Below are positions 8,008-16,541 of a DNA stretch of 64,000 nucleotides, piece after piece; the stretch's first letter is position 1; each line of letters begins with the position of its first letter. Under the pieces are notes generated by a model, which had not been told where the DNA came from, made no database searches, and saw only the letters and a list, made by a program, of their open reading frames with translations. This DNA comes from RGIG3701 sp964438515. Its GTDB lineage: Bacteria; Planctomycetota; Planctomycetia; Pirellulales; Thermoguttaceae. Location of the stretch: the NCBI GenBank assembly GCA_964438515.1, contig CAYTLK010000002.1:1-64000 (forward strand). The letters run 5' to 3'. A program made the position numbers and the translations under genes.

Positions 8008-10932
8008 TCATTCATCCGTTTCGTTTTCGTCTTCACTCTCGTTCCCGTTCTCGTTTTCGTCTTCGACATCATTTTCAATATCGTTTCCGATTTCATTTTC
8101 GAAATTGTTTCCGAGATTGTTTCTGAGTCCGTCTCCAACTTTACTTTCGTTCACAATTTTGTTCTCGTCTTCTTCAGAGGAATCATCCGATTCCGAAGGA
8201 ACAAATCGAACAGCAATCAAACGATCGTCGGCGTCCAGATTCATCACACGCACACCTTGCGTGTTGCGGCCCGTGATGCGGATTTCATCCACACACATCC
8301 GCTGGATTTTTCCTCTGGCGGTCATCAGGAAAATCTCGTCGCCAGGAAATACGACAGCAATTCCAATGACGTTTCCATTTCGTTTGGATGTACGAATATC
8401 CATGACTCCCATTCCGCCGCGCGTCTGACGTCGATAGGAACGGGCGCTTGAGTCGTTGTTTTCCGTTTCTTCGGTTTCTGAACTTTCCGCTTCCTCCGAT
8501 TCAATCATCGTATCGTCTTCAGGAGTTTTCAGTTCCTCCGTTTCATCGGACGCATTCACGTCGTCCATTCCGGCGGTCATACTGCTTTCGTAACCGAACG
8601 GTGTTTGTTTTCCGTACCCGTTTTCACAGACGGTGAGGAGGTTTGCGCCGGGTTTTACGATGGCCATTCCGACCACTTCGTCCCCTTCACGCAGCCGAAT
8701 TCCTCGGACGCCCGTCGCAGTACGTCCCATGGGACGCGCATCTGTATGGTCGAAACGAATCGCACGCCCTTTTTTCGTCGAAAGTACGATGTCTTCGCCG
8801 GGTCCCACAATATCGACGCCGATGAGTTCGTCGTCTTCACGCAGGTTGCAGGCGATGAGACCGAGTTTTCGCGGACGGCGATAGTCGGCCAAATCCGTTT
8901 TTTTGATGACGCCGCGTTTTGTGGCCATCACGAGGTAGCGTCCTTCTGCATCGAAGTCCCGCACCGGTCGGCATTTTGCGATTTTTTCGTCTTTGTCGAG
9001 CGCAAGGAAATTCACGATTGCACGTCCCATCGAGTCGCGTCCGCCTTCTGGAATGTCGTAAATTTTACGCCAGTAAACCTTTCCTTTGTTCGTGAAAAAC
9101 ATAAGAAAGTCGTGGGTCGAACCGACGATGAGGTGTTCGACGGGGTCTTCCTCTTTGGTTTTTGCGCCTTTCAGACCTTTTCCGCCGCGGCGCTGCGCTT
9201 TGAAAACGGATGTGGGCGTACGTTTGATGTACCCGTTGGCCGTGATGGAAACCACCATGTTTTCTTCCATGATGAGATCTTCCAAATTCGCGTCCAGATC
9301 GACCAATTCGATTCCTGTACGACGATTGTCGCCGTATTTGTCGCGCATTTCGATGAGATCGTTGCGAATAATCGCGAGAATATTCGCGTTGTCGGACAGA
9401 ATGCGGTTATATTCCTTGATGTTCACGAGCAGCTCATGGAACTCGTCCGCCAGTTTTTCCTGTTCGAGATTCACCAACTGTCCGAGCGTCATGCGGAGAA
9501 TGGCGTCCACTTGAACCGGCGTGAGGGAGTATTCGTCCTTTCTGCCGTATTCCAGAACGTAATTTGTGAAACCGTCGTCTCCCAGCGCGCGCTCAATGAG
9601 TGCTGCGGGACACTTGATTTCATCCAGCAGCCGCTGTTTGGCTTCCGCCAGCGTTTTGGAGGTGCGAATCGTACGAATTACTTGATCGATGTTTGCGTGC
9701 GCAAGCAGCAGTCCTTCCACCAGATGCTTTCTTTGCCGCGCTTTATTCAGCAAATATTGCGTCCGTCGGCGAATTACATTCACACGGTGACGAATGAATT
9801 CCTGCAGCATCTCCTTGAACGGCAAAATTCGCGGTTTCCCATCCACAAGCGCCAGAAGAATGATCGAAAAACTGTCCTGGAGCGGCGAAAACGTGTAAAG
9901 CTGATTCAACACTACGTTGGGATCCGCGTCGCGTTTCAGTTCCAGAATCACTCGAACCGGCTCTTTCAGGTCGCTTTCGTCCCGAATGTTGGAAATTCCT
10001 TCGATTTTCCCGGAGGTTACGAGTTCCGCGATCTTATTGATGACGTTGATTCGCGTTTGCTGGTAGGGAATTTCGGAAACGACGATTCTCGAACGATTCC
10101 CCTTCATGTCTTCGATTTTTGTACGTGCACGAACCACGATGGTGCTTCGGCCGGTCTGGTAACCGCGGAAAATGCCGTTGCGTCCGCAGATGATTCCGCC
10201 TGTCGGGAAGTCGGGACCGGGTACAATTTTCATAATTTCAGGAAGCGGGACGCTCGGTTCATCAATCACGCGTATGAGTGCGTTGCAGATTTCCGTGAGA
10301 TTATGAGGCGGAATACTCGTCGCCATTCCAACCGCAATTCCGTTCGCGCCGTTTACAAGCAAGTTCGGGAATTTGGAAGGAAGAACGACGGGTTCGAGCT
10401 TCGTCTCGTCGTACGTCGGCGTGAAGTCCACCGTATCCATTTTCAAATCTTCGAGCATCAAGGACGCAAAACGCGACATACGCGCTTCCGTATATCGCAT
10501 CGCAGCGGGCGGAAGACCTGCAATGGAACCGAAGTTTCCCTGTTTATCCACGAGAACGTAACGCATGTTCCATTCCTGAGCCATACGCACCATCGTCGGA
10601 TAAACGATACTTTCGCCGTGCGGGTGGTAGTTTCCGGAAGTGTCGCCGGAAATCTTCGCGCTTTTCACACGAGCAGCCGTCGGGCCGAGATTCAGGTCGT
10701 TCATTGCGACGAGAATACGGCGCTGTGAGGGTTTCAAACCGTCGTGGACGTTTGGAAGCGCGCGGCTCACGATGACGCTCATGGCGTACGTGAGGTAGCT
10801 CGTTTTCATTTCGTCTTCGACCGCGAACTCCAGCAGTTTACCGCCGCCTACGATTTCTTCAGTTTTTTCGATGTTTTCGGGGTTTTCGTTTCCGGAATCA
10901 TCCACAGGGGGAATATCATTTGCGTCTGACAC
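8008..10932 (-). CDS. gyrA: DNA gyrase subunit A
   Basis: The breakage-reunion subunit of the type II topoisomerase that introduces negative supercoils. The N-terminal domain has the conserved HPHG segment and the active-site Tyr in AAMRYTEARMS (about residue 146). The C-terminal pinwheel carries the GyrA box QRRGGKG near residue 580, which marks gyrase rather than ParC. At 974 residues it is long: an acidic Glu/Asp/Ser-rich insert of ~55 residues interrupts the C-terminal domain around residues 775-830, and a Glu/Asn-rich acidic tail of ~60 residues closes the protein. The position aligned with E. coli Asp87 is Pro. The start is GTG with AAGGA upstream. gyrB is not adjacent. Confidence 0.96.
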   Translation of the reverse strand: MSDANDIPPVDDSGNENPENIEKTEEIVGGGKLLEFAVEDEMKTSYLTYAMSVIVSRALPNVHDGLKPSQRRILVAMNDLNLGPTAARVKSAKISGDTSGNYHPHGESIVYPTMVRMAQEWNMRYVLVDKQGNFGSIAGLPPAAMRYTEARMSRFASLMLEDLKMDTVDFTPTYDETKLEPVVLPSKFPNLLVNGANGIAVGMATSIPPHNLTEICNALIRVIDEPSVPLPEIMKIVPGPDFPTGGIICGRNGIFRGYQTGRSTIVVRARTKIEDMKGNRSRIVVSEIPYQQTRINVINKIAELVTSGKIEGISNIRDESDLKEPVRVILELKRDADPNVVLNQLYTFSPLQDSFSIILLALVDGKPRILPFKEMLQEFIRHRVNVIRRRTQYLLNKARQRKHLVEGLLLAHANIDQVIRTIRTSKTLAEAKQRLLDEIKCPAALIERALGDDGFTNYVLEYGRKDEYSLTPVQVDAILRMTLGQLVNLEQEKLADEFHELLVNIKEYNRILSDNANILAIIRNDLIEMRDKYGDNRRTGIELVDLDANLEDLIMEENMVVSITANGYIKRTPTSVFKAQRRGGKGLKGAKTKEEDPVEHLIVGSTHDFLMFFTNKGKVYWRKIYDIPEGGRDSMGRAIVNFLALDKDEKIAKCRPVRDFDAEGRYLVMATKRGVIKKTDLADYRRPRKLGLIACNLREDDELIGVDIVGPGEDIVLSTKKGRAIRFDHTDARPMGRTATGVRGIRLREGDEVVGMAIVKPGANLLTVCENGYGKQTPFGYESSMTAGMDDVNASDETEELKTPEDDTMIESEEAESSETEETENNDSSARSYRRQTRGGMGVMDIRTSKRNGNVIGIAVVFPGDEIFLMTARGKIQRMCVDEIRITGRNTQGVRVMNLDADDRLIAVRFVPSESDDSSEEDENKIVNESKVGDGLRNNLGNNFENEIGNDIENDVEDENENGNESEDENETDE

Positions 10933-11453
10933 GATCCATCCTTCTTAAAATAAATCACTTATACAATTAATATTATATAAAATACATTTTACCATTTTTT
11001 TGCACTTCTTACAAGCCCCCCGCAAGGAAAAACAGGGAGGAAAAGCAAGTTTTTAGGGATTTTACCTCTAATGCGCTCGAAAATTTCGCTTTATCGCGTT
11101 TCACTATGCGGAAAGGACTGCCGTTGTAACCGTTTTTAAACAAAAAGTTTAAACAGAATCCGCAGGTTTCAATGTTCGAAAGAGTACGGTTTTTGAAAAA
11201 GTATTCTTAGAGATTGTCGGCTTTTGATTTTTAATCGATTTTTGTTTGAAAAATGGATGCTGGAAGATGGATGGAAAGTGCGGGTGCGTCTAAAGGAAAT
11301 AGGTGTCGGTAAAAAAATCTCAAAACTTCATGGAAAAAGAAAAAATAATATAAGAAAAAGTTGAAAAAAGTCTTTCAGAGGGCTTTTGCCGTTATAATCG
11401 TTACATCTTAATGCGTGTTTTTGTTTTTTCCATTCTATTTTCCACTCCGGGGT
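10933..11453. other. Spacer between divergent gyrA and the S41 protease gene
   Basis: No gene was found here. The AT-rich part next to gyrA should hold its promoter, but I could not settle one. A 7-bp inverted repeat TTTAAAC-AAAAA-GTTTAAA lies at 11135-11153. TTACAAGCCCCCC at 11009-11021 recurs near 29462. A TATAAT at 11393-11398 has no good -35 box. Confidence 0.5.
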
Positions 11454-11482
11454 TTGACGTTGCGGGTTTTATGTATTATAAT
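11454..11482 (+). promoter_or_regulatory. Strong sigma-70-type promoter for the S41 protease
   Basis: TTGACG, a 17-base spacer and TATAAT, close to consensus, placed 58 bases before the start codon. Confidence 0.75.
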
Positions 11483-11540
11483 AAAAAGTAGAGTTTTCCG
11501 TAGGGAAGTGGAGAATTCGTATCAGCATTGGAGGGATTTT

Positions 11541-13406
11541 ATGTTTTCTTCTGTTATTGCAGCTTTGCTTTTTACCGTCATGCAGGTGCAGGAAGCGCCT
11601 GGAATCGTTGAAAGTCCCGTACTGGCCGCTGCGGCGACAAATGATGAAGTGGGAGCCGTCCAAGTGCGCCTTCCGGAAGTTTCAAATGTTTCAAATGTTT
11701 CGGCGAGTTCGAACGTTCCAGGTGTTTCGAATCTTCCGGTGAGTTCGAACGTTCCAGACGCTTCGAATCTTCCGACGAGTTCAAAGGCCTCAGGTGTTCC
11801 GGGAGCCTCAGGCGTCTCGAATGTTCCAAACGTTTCAGAACATATTTCCGCCATTTTAAAGGAAGGAAAACGTTTAGAAACGGAATGCCGCTTTCGAAAA
11901 GCGTTAGAATTGTACGAAAAATCAATTCGACAGTCTCCAAATGAAAAAGAGTTACAAAAAAGATACAGTCGTGCAAAAATAATGTGCGATATTCAGAAGA
12001 GATTCCAGAACCCTTCGTACATTCAGACGGTTGAGGGGATGGATGAAGAACATTTGAACGTCTTTGTGCGTTCGGTGCTTCAGGCGCATGCGAATCATTA
12101 CGTTTTTGAACTGACGCCGGATGAGGTTTTTTATCGTGAAATTTGCAGTCTGGAAATCGCGATGGGAAGCAGTTTTTTTTATGAAAACATTTTAGCTGGT
12201 CAGAATCCGCAGGCGGTGAAGGAATTCGTTCAGAAAATTCATCAGCTCCCCAAAAGGATTCACGTGAAAGATACGGTGGAACTTCAGCACCTCACTATGC
12301 AGCTGGGAGCGAGCTGTGAACGTCGTTTTGGGAAAAAAGCATCCTTTTTTGTGATGGAATGTCTGTTCGGATTCATTACGAGTCTGGACCCGTATTCCGA
12401 AGTTCTTTTGCCGATGCAGCATCAGGACCTGATTTCACTCGTGAGCGGCTATTTAATCGGCGTTGGAATTGAATTTTGTACAAACACAGAAGGGACGCGT
12501 ATTACAACGTTGATTCCGAATTCACCCGCCTCCATTTCCGGCTTGAAAGTGGGCGATCAGATTCTGGCGGTGGATGGAAAATCCATCACGAATGCTTCCA
12601 TGGAACAGGTTTCTGCAATGCTTCAGGGAGATGCGGGGGCGTGGCTGACGCTGTGGGTTCAGACAGGAAATGATTTGCCGCGAACGGTTCAAATACAACG
12701 GAAAACAATTCGATATGGAAGTATCGAAAAGAGTTTTCTCCTTCCGGAAGCTCCTCAAATCGGGTACGTACGAATCACGGGGTTCCAACAAAACAGTGCG
12801 TCCGAACTGAATCAGGTGATGATGGATCTGCACGCGAAAGGGATGCGGAATCTCATCCTTGATTTGCGCGGAAATCCGGGCGGCTCGCTCATTGCGGGCG
12901 TTCAGATGGCGGATCTATTTTTGAAACAGGGAAAAATCTTGCAAACGCGGGACTTTCGGAACGAACAAACCTATATGGCGCACCCGCAACAGACGTGGGA
13001 TATTCCGATTGTATTGCTCATCGACGAACAAAGCGCAAGCGCCACGGAAGTTTTTGCGGGCGCGATCCTTGAAAATAACCGCGGGCAGGTGGTTGGGAGC
13101 CGTAGTTTTGGAAAAGGCGCCATGCAGGGGATTTATCCCATTGCGGACACGGATTTTGCGCTGAAACTGACAATCTCGCACCTGTATTCACCGAATGGGA
13201 ATCGTTACAATCACCAGGGAATTCAGCCGAATCTGATGGTTTATCGTACAGAAAAACCCCTTTTTGCTTCCGGAAACGACTCGGCCACGCCTCCGGAAAC
13301 GTTCAGTGAAAGTTCGTCCGCAGAGGTGAAAACGTCGGCGTTGGAACCCCAGGAATCGGATCTTGTGCTGCAAACGGCGATTCAGAGTTTTTCGGCGGCT
13401 CGTTGA
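11541..13406 (+). CDS. S41 family C-terminal processing peptidase with PDZ domain
   Basis: A Ctp/Prc-type serine protease expected to act in the periplasm. Order: a hydrophobic N-terminus (signal or anchor, without the usual basic start); a Ser/Val/Pro/Asn-rich repeat region (about residues 45-95, built of SNVP-like units); a helical region; a PDZ domain (about 303-390, VGIEF..TLIPNSPA..GLKVGDQI); then the peptidase core with LDLRGNPGG. The catalytic dyad is Ser500 in SASATE and Lys525 in FGKG, 25 residues apart as in the family. The start is the ATG after GGAGGG; the frame stays open upstream but is AT-rich leader. A near-consensus promoter precedes it. The substrate is unknown. Confidence 0.9.
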   Translation: MFSSVIAALLFTVMQVQEAPGIVESPVLAAAATNDEVGAVQVRLPEVSNVSNVSASSNVPGVSNLPVSSNVPDASNLPTSSKASGVPGASGVSNVPNVSEHISAILKEGKRLETECRFRKALELYEKSIRQSPNEKELQKRYSRAKIMCDIQKRFQNPSYIQTVEGMDEEHLNVFVRSVLQAHANHYVFELTPDEVFYREICSLEIAMGSSFFYENILAGQNPQAVKEFVQKIHQLPKRIHVKDTVELQHLTMQLGASCERRFGKKASFFVMECLFGFITSLDPYSEVLLPMQHQDLISLVSGYLIGVGIEFCTNTEGTRITTLIPNSPASISGLKVGDQILAVDGKSITNASMEQVSAMLQGDAGAWLTLWVQTGNDLPRTVQIQRKTIRYGSIEKSFLLPEAPQIGYVRITGFQQNSASELNQVMMDLHAKGMRNLILDLRGNPGGSLIAGVQMADLFLKQGKILQTRDFRNEQTYMAHPQQTWDIPIVLLIDEQSASATEVFAGAILENNRGQVVGSRSFGKGAMQGIYPIADTDFALKLTISHLYSPNGNRYNHQGIQPNLMVYRTEKPLFASGNDSATPPETFSESSSAEVKTSALEPQESDLVLQTAIQSFSAAR

Positions 13407-13415
13407 GCCGTATGG

Positions 13416-13545
13416 AACGATTAATATCGTTAAAACAATATCGATTCAGCAGGTTGTTGAGACGGTTCTGCTGAGTCGGTATTCCGTAAAATTTATCGTT
13501 AAAACTATATCGTTAAGGTTTTATCGATGAAATGATATCGATAAA
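13416..13545. repeat. Hairpin cluster with TATCGTTAA repeats between convergent genes
   Basis: Three inverted repeats stand in series: AACGAT-TAAT-ATCGTT (13416-13431), TCAGCAG with CTGCTGA (13446-13474), and a 9-bp TTTATCGAT / ATCGATAAA (13520-13545). TATCGTTAA occurs at about 13426, 13494 and 13508. It lies between the ends of the S41 gene and the YqeG-family gene. A bidirectional termination or processing region is likely; a protein-binding iteron cluster is the alternative. Confidence 0.5.
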
Positions 13546-13626
13546 TCGGGCTGGTGCAGATACTGCGGGACGGACAGACCGAAAAGGACTCCGTTTCGAA
13601 TTCATGAATTTTACATTAGTGAATTT

Positions 13627-14172
13627 TTACATTTCATGAATTTTGTGGACGGGAACCATTCGAAAGACGAGTCGTTCAAGGGGGCGTTTGATTCGCGTAA
13701 AGAGCGGCTCGCTTTCAGGATGAATCGGCGTGACGTGAATCGTAATAATTCCTGCGAACCGGCCTGCCGCCACATCCGCCATCAGCTGGTCGCCGACGAT
13801 TGCAGTTGTTTTTCGGTCCCATCCGTTTCGTTTGATGACGCGCCAGCAGCCGAACGGCAGAGGTTTGAGCGCCATCGCCTCGTAAGGAAGATGGTACTGA
13901 TTTGCGAGACGACTGATTCGTTTCTCCTTTCCGTTCGAAAGCAGACAGACTTGAATTCCCGCGAGTTTAATGGAGTCGAGCCAGTCGAGCACCCAATCTT
14001 CGAGCAAATCGGTATCGTAACGTTTCAGCGTCGAATCCACGTCGAGCAGAATGGAATGAATTCCCAATTCATTCAAAATCGCCGGGGTGAGTTCGTTGAC
14101 GACTCCCACTTTATAATGCGGCAAAAACGGCCATAAAAAAAGCCGTGCGAAGAAGGAATACTGATTTACCAT
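13627..14172 (-). CDS. yqeG: YqeG-family HAD phosphatase
   Basis: A small HAD-superfamily IIIA phosphatase of 181 residues, the usual length for YqeG. Motif I is DVDSTL (nucleophile Asp44 and general acid Asp46), motif II is SNG, a Lys sits in ALKP, and motif III/IV is GDQLMAD. The early segment LWPFLPHYKV and the C-terminal RPLERLV are typical of YqeG proteins. The cellular substrate is not established; the family has been linked to ribosome-related functions in Firmicutes and to phosphatidylglycerophosphate phosphatases in eukaryotes. It is a lone gene, convergent with the S41 protease gene and divergent from the DUF6798 gene. The start is ATG with AGGA upstream. Confidence 0.88.
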   Translation of the reverse strand: MVNQYSFFARLFLWPFLPHYKVGVVNELTPAILNELGIHSILLDVDSTLKRYDTDLLEDWVLDWLDSIKLAGIQVCLLSNGKEKRISRLANQYHLPYEAMALKPLPFGCWRVIKRNGWDRKTTAIVGDQLMADVAAGRFAGIITIHVTPIHPESEPLFTRIKRPLERLVFRMVPVHKIHEM

Positions 14173-14340
14173 AATGGGTTCCTCTAAATTATTCGGTTGG
14201 ATTTATGAATGTTCGGTTCGTAAAGCACTGCGTCTGCGTGATTTTGCAGTACAAGTGAGACGAAAACCTGAATTACAAGTGGATTCAATATAAATTATAT
14301 CGTATTTTCAAATTTTTTGCTAGAGGTTCCTGGGATTTTT

Positions 14341-16206
14341 ATGAAACATTGGACGCTGTTTGTTGAATTTTTCCTGATTTTCGCTCTTTTCTTCCTGTAT
14401 GGAGCGTATGCGGTTCCGGATGTGAATGAGGCGCACTATCTCGAAAAAGCAATGCATTTTTGGAATCCAAACTACGCGCCGGGCGATTTTTTTCTGAATT
14501 CACCCGACGCACACGGCGTTTTTTACTGGTCATTCGGCTGGACGACGCTTTTTCTTCCGCTTGAGTCGGTCGTGTGGCTGGGACGCGTCCTTACGTGGGC
14601 GGGACTGGCGGCCGGATGGTTGTGGATGATGCGTCCGCTTCTGCCGAAATGGGGCGCTGGGCTGCTGAGCGCCGGCGTCTATTTGTTTCTTGCACAAAAT
14701 TGTTCCTTTGCAGGGGAATGGATCGTGGGCGGAGTGGAAGCGAAAGGATTTGCGTACATTTTTGTGTTTTTCGCGCTGGGGGAACTCGTGCGAAATCATT
14801 GGAATCGGACGCTTTTTCTTCTTGGTTTCGCGGCGATGTTTCACATTATTGTGGGGGGGTGGTGTTTGGCCGCGCTCGGAATTGCGTGGCTGATTCTGAA
14901 GGATTACGAACGGGGACTGAAGCGTTATGAGCCGGAAAAAGCCGCAAAATTGTGCTTTCTTCCCACACTTCGTGCGATTTTGCCGGGGCTGATCGGCGCG
15001 TTTCTTCTGACGCTTCCCGCATTGATTCCCGCATTGCAGCTGAATGCCGGCGTCTCTCCGGAAATCGCGAAAAACGCGACGCAATTATACGTTTTTGAAC
15101 GTTTGCCGCACCATCTTCTTTTAAGTTTTATCGCTCAGAATACACCGCAGAAACTGCTGTATTTTGGACTTTTATTCATCATTTGGAACTTTTTGTGTGC
15201 ACGGCCGCGCTATTCCAGCGGGGAAATGTCGTTTCGTACGTTTGTGTATGCGGCGATTCTGATCATGGTTCTCGGCTGGATCATCAACCTGTTTATGAAC
15301 GTTGCGCCCGACACGGTTGCGTCGATTCTGCGTTACTATTGGTTTCGGCTTGCGGATGCTTTTGTGCCGATCGGTGTTGCTGTTTTATGTACAGAATTCG
15401 CTCTGCGCCCCGTCTTGGAGGCTGCTGCTGAAGGCGGTTCAAACGGCGGTTACGGAGGTTCAAATGGAAGTTCAAATGCTGGTTNNNNNNNNNNNNNNNN
15501 NNNNNNNNNNNNNNNNNNNNNNNNNNNNNNNNNNNNNNNNNNNNNNNNNNNNNNNNNNNNNNNNNNNNNNNNNNNNNNNNNNNNGCAAAAATCAGAATCG
15601 GCTCCAAAACTTTCGAAAGCGGAACGGAAGGAAGTGCGGCGGCGCGAGCGTTTCACCGCGCGGCGGCTGAAGTTTCATCGACGCTGTATCGTTGCGTTTT
15701 TGATTTTTCTCGCATCTTTTCAGGCGTACAGTTCGGCGCAGCGATTTACGAAACCGATGAAACCGCGTTCGTGTTCCGGGGCGGCGTGCGGTCAAACGTG
15801 GTTGGATTTGTGTCGTTTCGTACGTGAAAATACGGAAGAAACCGATGTTTTTGTGGTTCCGTACACGGTTCGAACGTTTCGATGGTACACCGGCAGGAGT
15901 GAAGTGGGAGTTTGGAAGGACATTCCGCAGGACGCGAAAGGTTTGTGGGACTGGTGGGCGAGAATGCAGGACCAATTTTACGGTTTCGACCCGACGAAAT
16001 CCCTGCAGACGTACGGACGCGTCCCGTCGTTTACGTTGCTTCCGAAAGGAAAATTCGAATATTTGAAGAAAGAATACGACGCAAAATTTATTATTCGTAA
16101 CAAAAATGATATGAAGGGGCGATCGGTCCCGCAGGACGTCCCCAATGGAATTGAGGGGTTTGAATTGATTTACGAAAATAAAGATTTTGAGCTGCGAAAG
16201 TTGTAA
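14341..16206 (+). CDS. Polytopic membrane protein, DUF6798-like
   Basis: Many hydrophobic segments span the first ~380 residues. Motifs such as NEAHYLEKAMHFW, PGDFFLNS..AHGVFYW and GEWIVGGVEAKGFAY match a planctomycete membrane family I know as DUF6798, which resembles PMT/GT-C glycosyltransferase scaffolds. A Gly/Ser/Asn-rich low-complexity stretch leads into a 100-N gap; after it comes a basic stretch, one more membrane segment and a soluble C-terminal domain (TWLDLCRFVRENT.. onward). The frame is the same on both sides of the gap, but the true gap length is unknown. A transferase role is inference only. The start is the ATG after GGGA; an upstream in-frame ATG at 14317 lacks a clear site. 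Confidence 0.75.
   Translation: MKHWTLFVEFFLIFALFFLYGAYAVPDVNEAHYLEKAMHFWNPNYAPGDFFLNSPDAHGVFYWSFGWTTLFLPLESVVWLGRVLTWAGLAAGWLWMMRPLLPKWGAGLLSAGVYLFLAQNCSFAGEWIVGGVEAKGFAYIFVFFALGELVRNHWNRTLFLLGFAAMFHIIVGGWCLAALGIAWLILKDYERGLKRYEPEKAAKLCFLPTLRAILPGLIGAFLLTLPALIPALQLNAGVSPEIAKNATQLYVFERLPHHLLLSFIAQNTPQKLLYFGLLFIIWNFLCARPRYSSGEMSFRTFVYAAILIMVLGWIINLFMNVAPDTVASILRYYWFRLADAFVPIGVAVLCTEFALRPVLEAAAEGGSNGGYGGSNGSSNAGXXXXXXXXXXXXXXXXXXXXXXXXXXXXXXXXXXQKSESAPKLSKAERKEVRRRERFTARRLKFHRRCIVAFLIFLASFQAYSSAQRFTKPMKPRSCSGAACGQTWLDLCRFVRENTEETDVFVVPYTVRTFRWYTGRSEVGVWKDIPQDAKGLWDWWARMQDQFYGFDPTKSLQTYGRVPSFTLLPKGKFEYLKKEYDAKFIIRNKNDMKGRSVPQDVPNGIEGFELIYENKDFELRKL
15485..15584. other. Assembly gap of 100 N in the DUF6798-like gene
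   Basis: The gap follows a GGTTCAAA-type short repeat tract (Gly-Ser-Asn codons), which is a plausible cause of the break. The flanks show no shared overlap, unlike two other gaps in the window. Confidence 0.95.
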
Positions 16207-16239
16207 AAATCGGGTTGTTTCCGCATCATTTGGCTCTGC

Positions 16240-16343
16240 GCGTCCTGCATCAATGGAAGAATGCAGGACGCACACACTTTCAGACGACTTTTTCTCACAA
16301 CTTTTTCTCACAACTTTCGACTGCTCAGCGACTTTTTCTCACA
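16240..16343. repeat. 11-bp hairpin followed by three ACTTTTTCTCACA repeats
   Basis: GCGTCCTGCAT and ATGCAGGACGC form a perfect 11-bp stem with a 10-base loop (16240-16271), a likely 3' end for the upstream gene though no T run follows directly. Identical 13-mers ACTTTTTCTCACA occur at 16287 and 16300 in tandem and again at 16331. The remaining 335-base spacer holds only the next promoter. Confidence 0.6.
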
Positions 16344-16462
16344 GAGTGATGCTTTTTCTGTCTTTGCGAAATCTATCCGCCTGAAAATTTGGAAAAATCG
16401 TCAAAATTTGTCTTATTGTTGAAATTTCTTGGAAAAATTTTTTCTTTTTTCATATCCCCCTC

Positions 16463-16490
16463 TTGAAAATAGATAAAATACAAAGATAAT
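16463..16490 (+). promoter_or_regulatory. Putative sigma-70 promoter for the HlyD-like operon
   Basis: TTGAAA, a 16-base spacer and GATAAT, 51 bases before the start codon. Confidence 0.55.
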
Positions 16491-16541
16491 AACGATTAAG
16501 TGTTATTATATTCAGTGAAAATTCTTATAGGGAGAAATCCT

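Noticed and set aside
8605..10728. A 707-codon open frame on the plus strand antisense to gyrA
   Set aside because: Its translation is a His/Phe/Arg-rich shadow with no domain; gyrA on the other strand is unmistakable.
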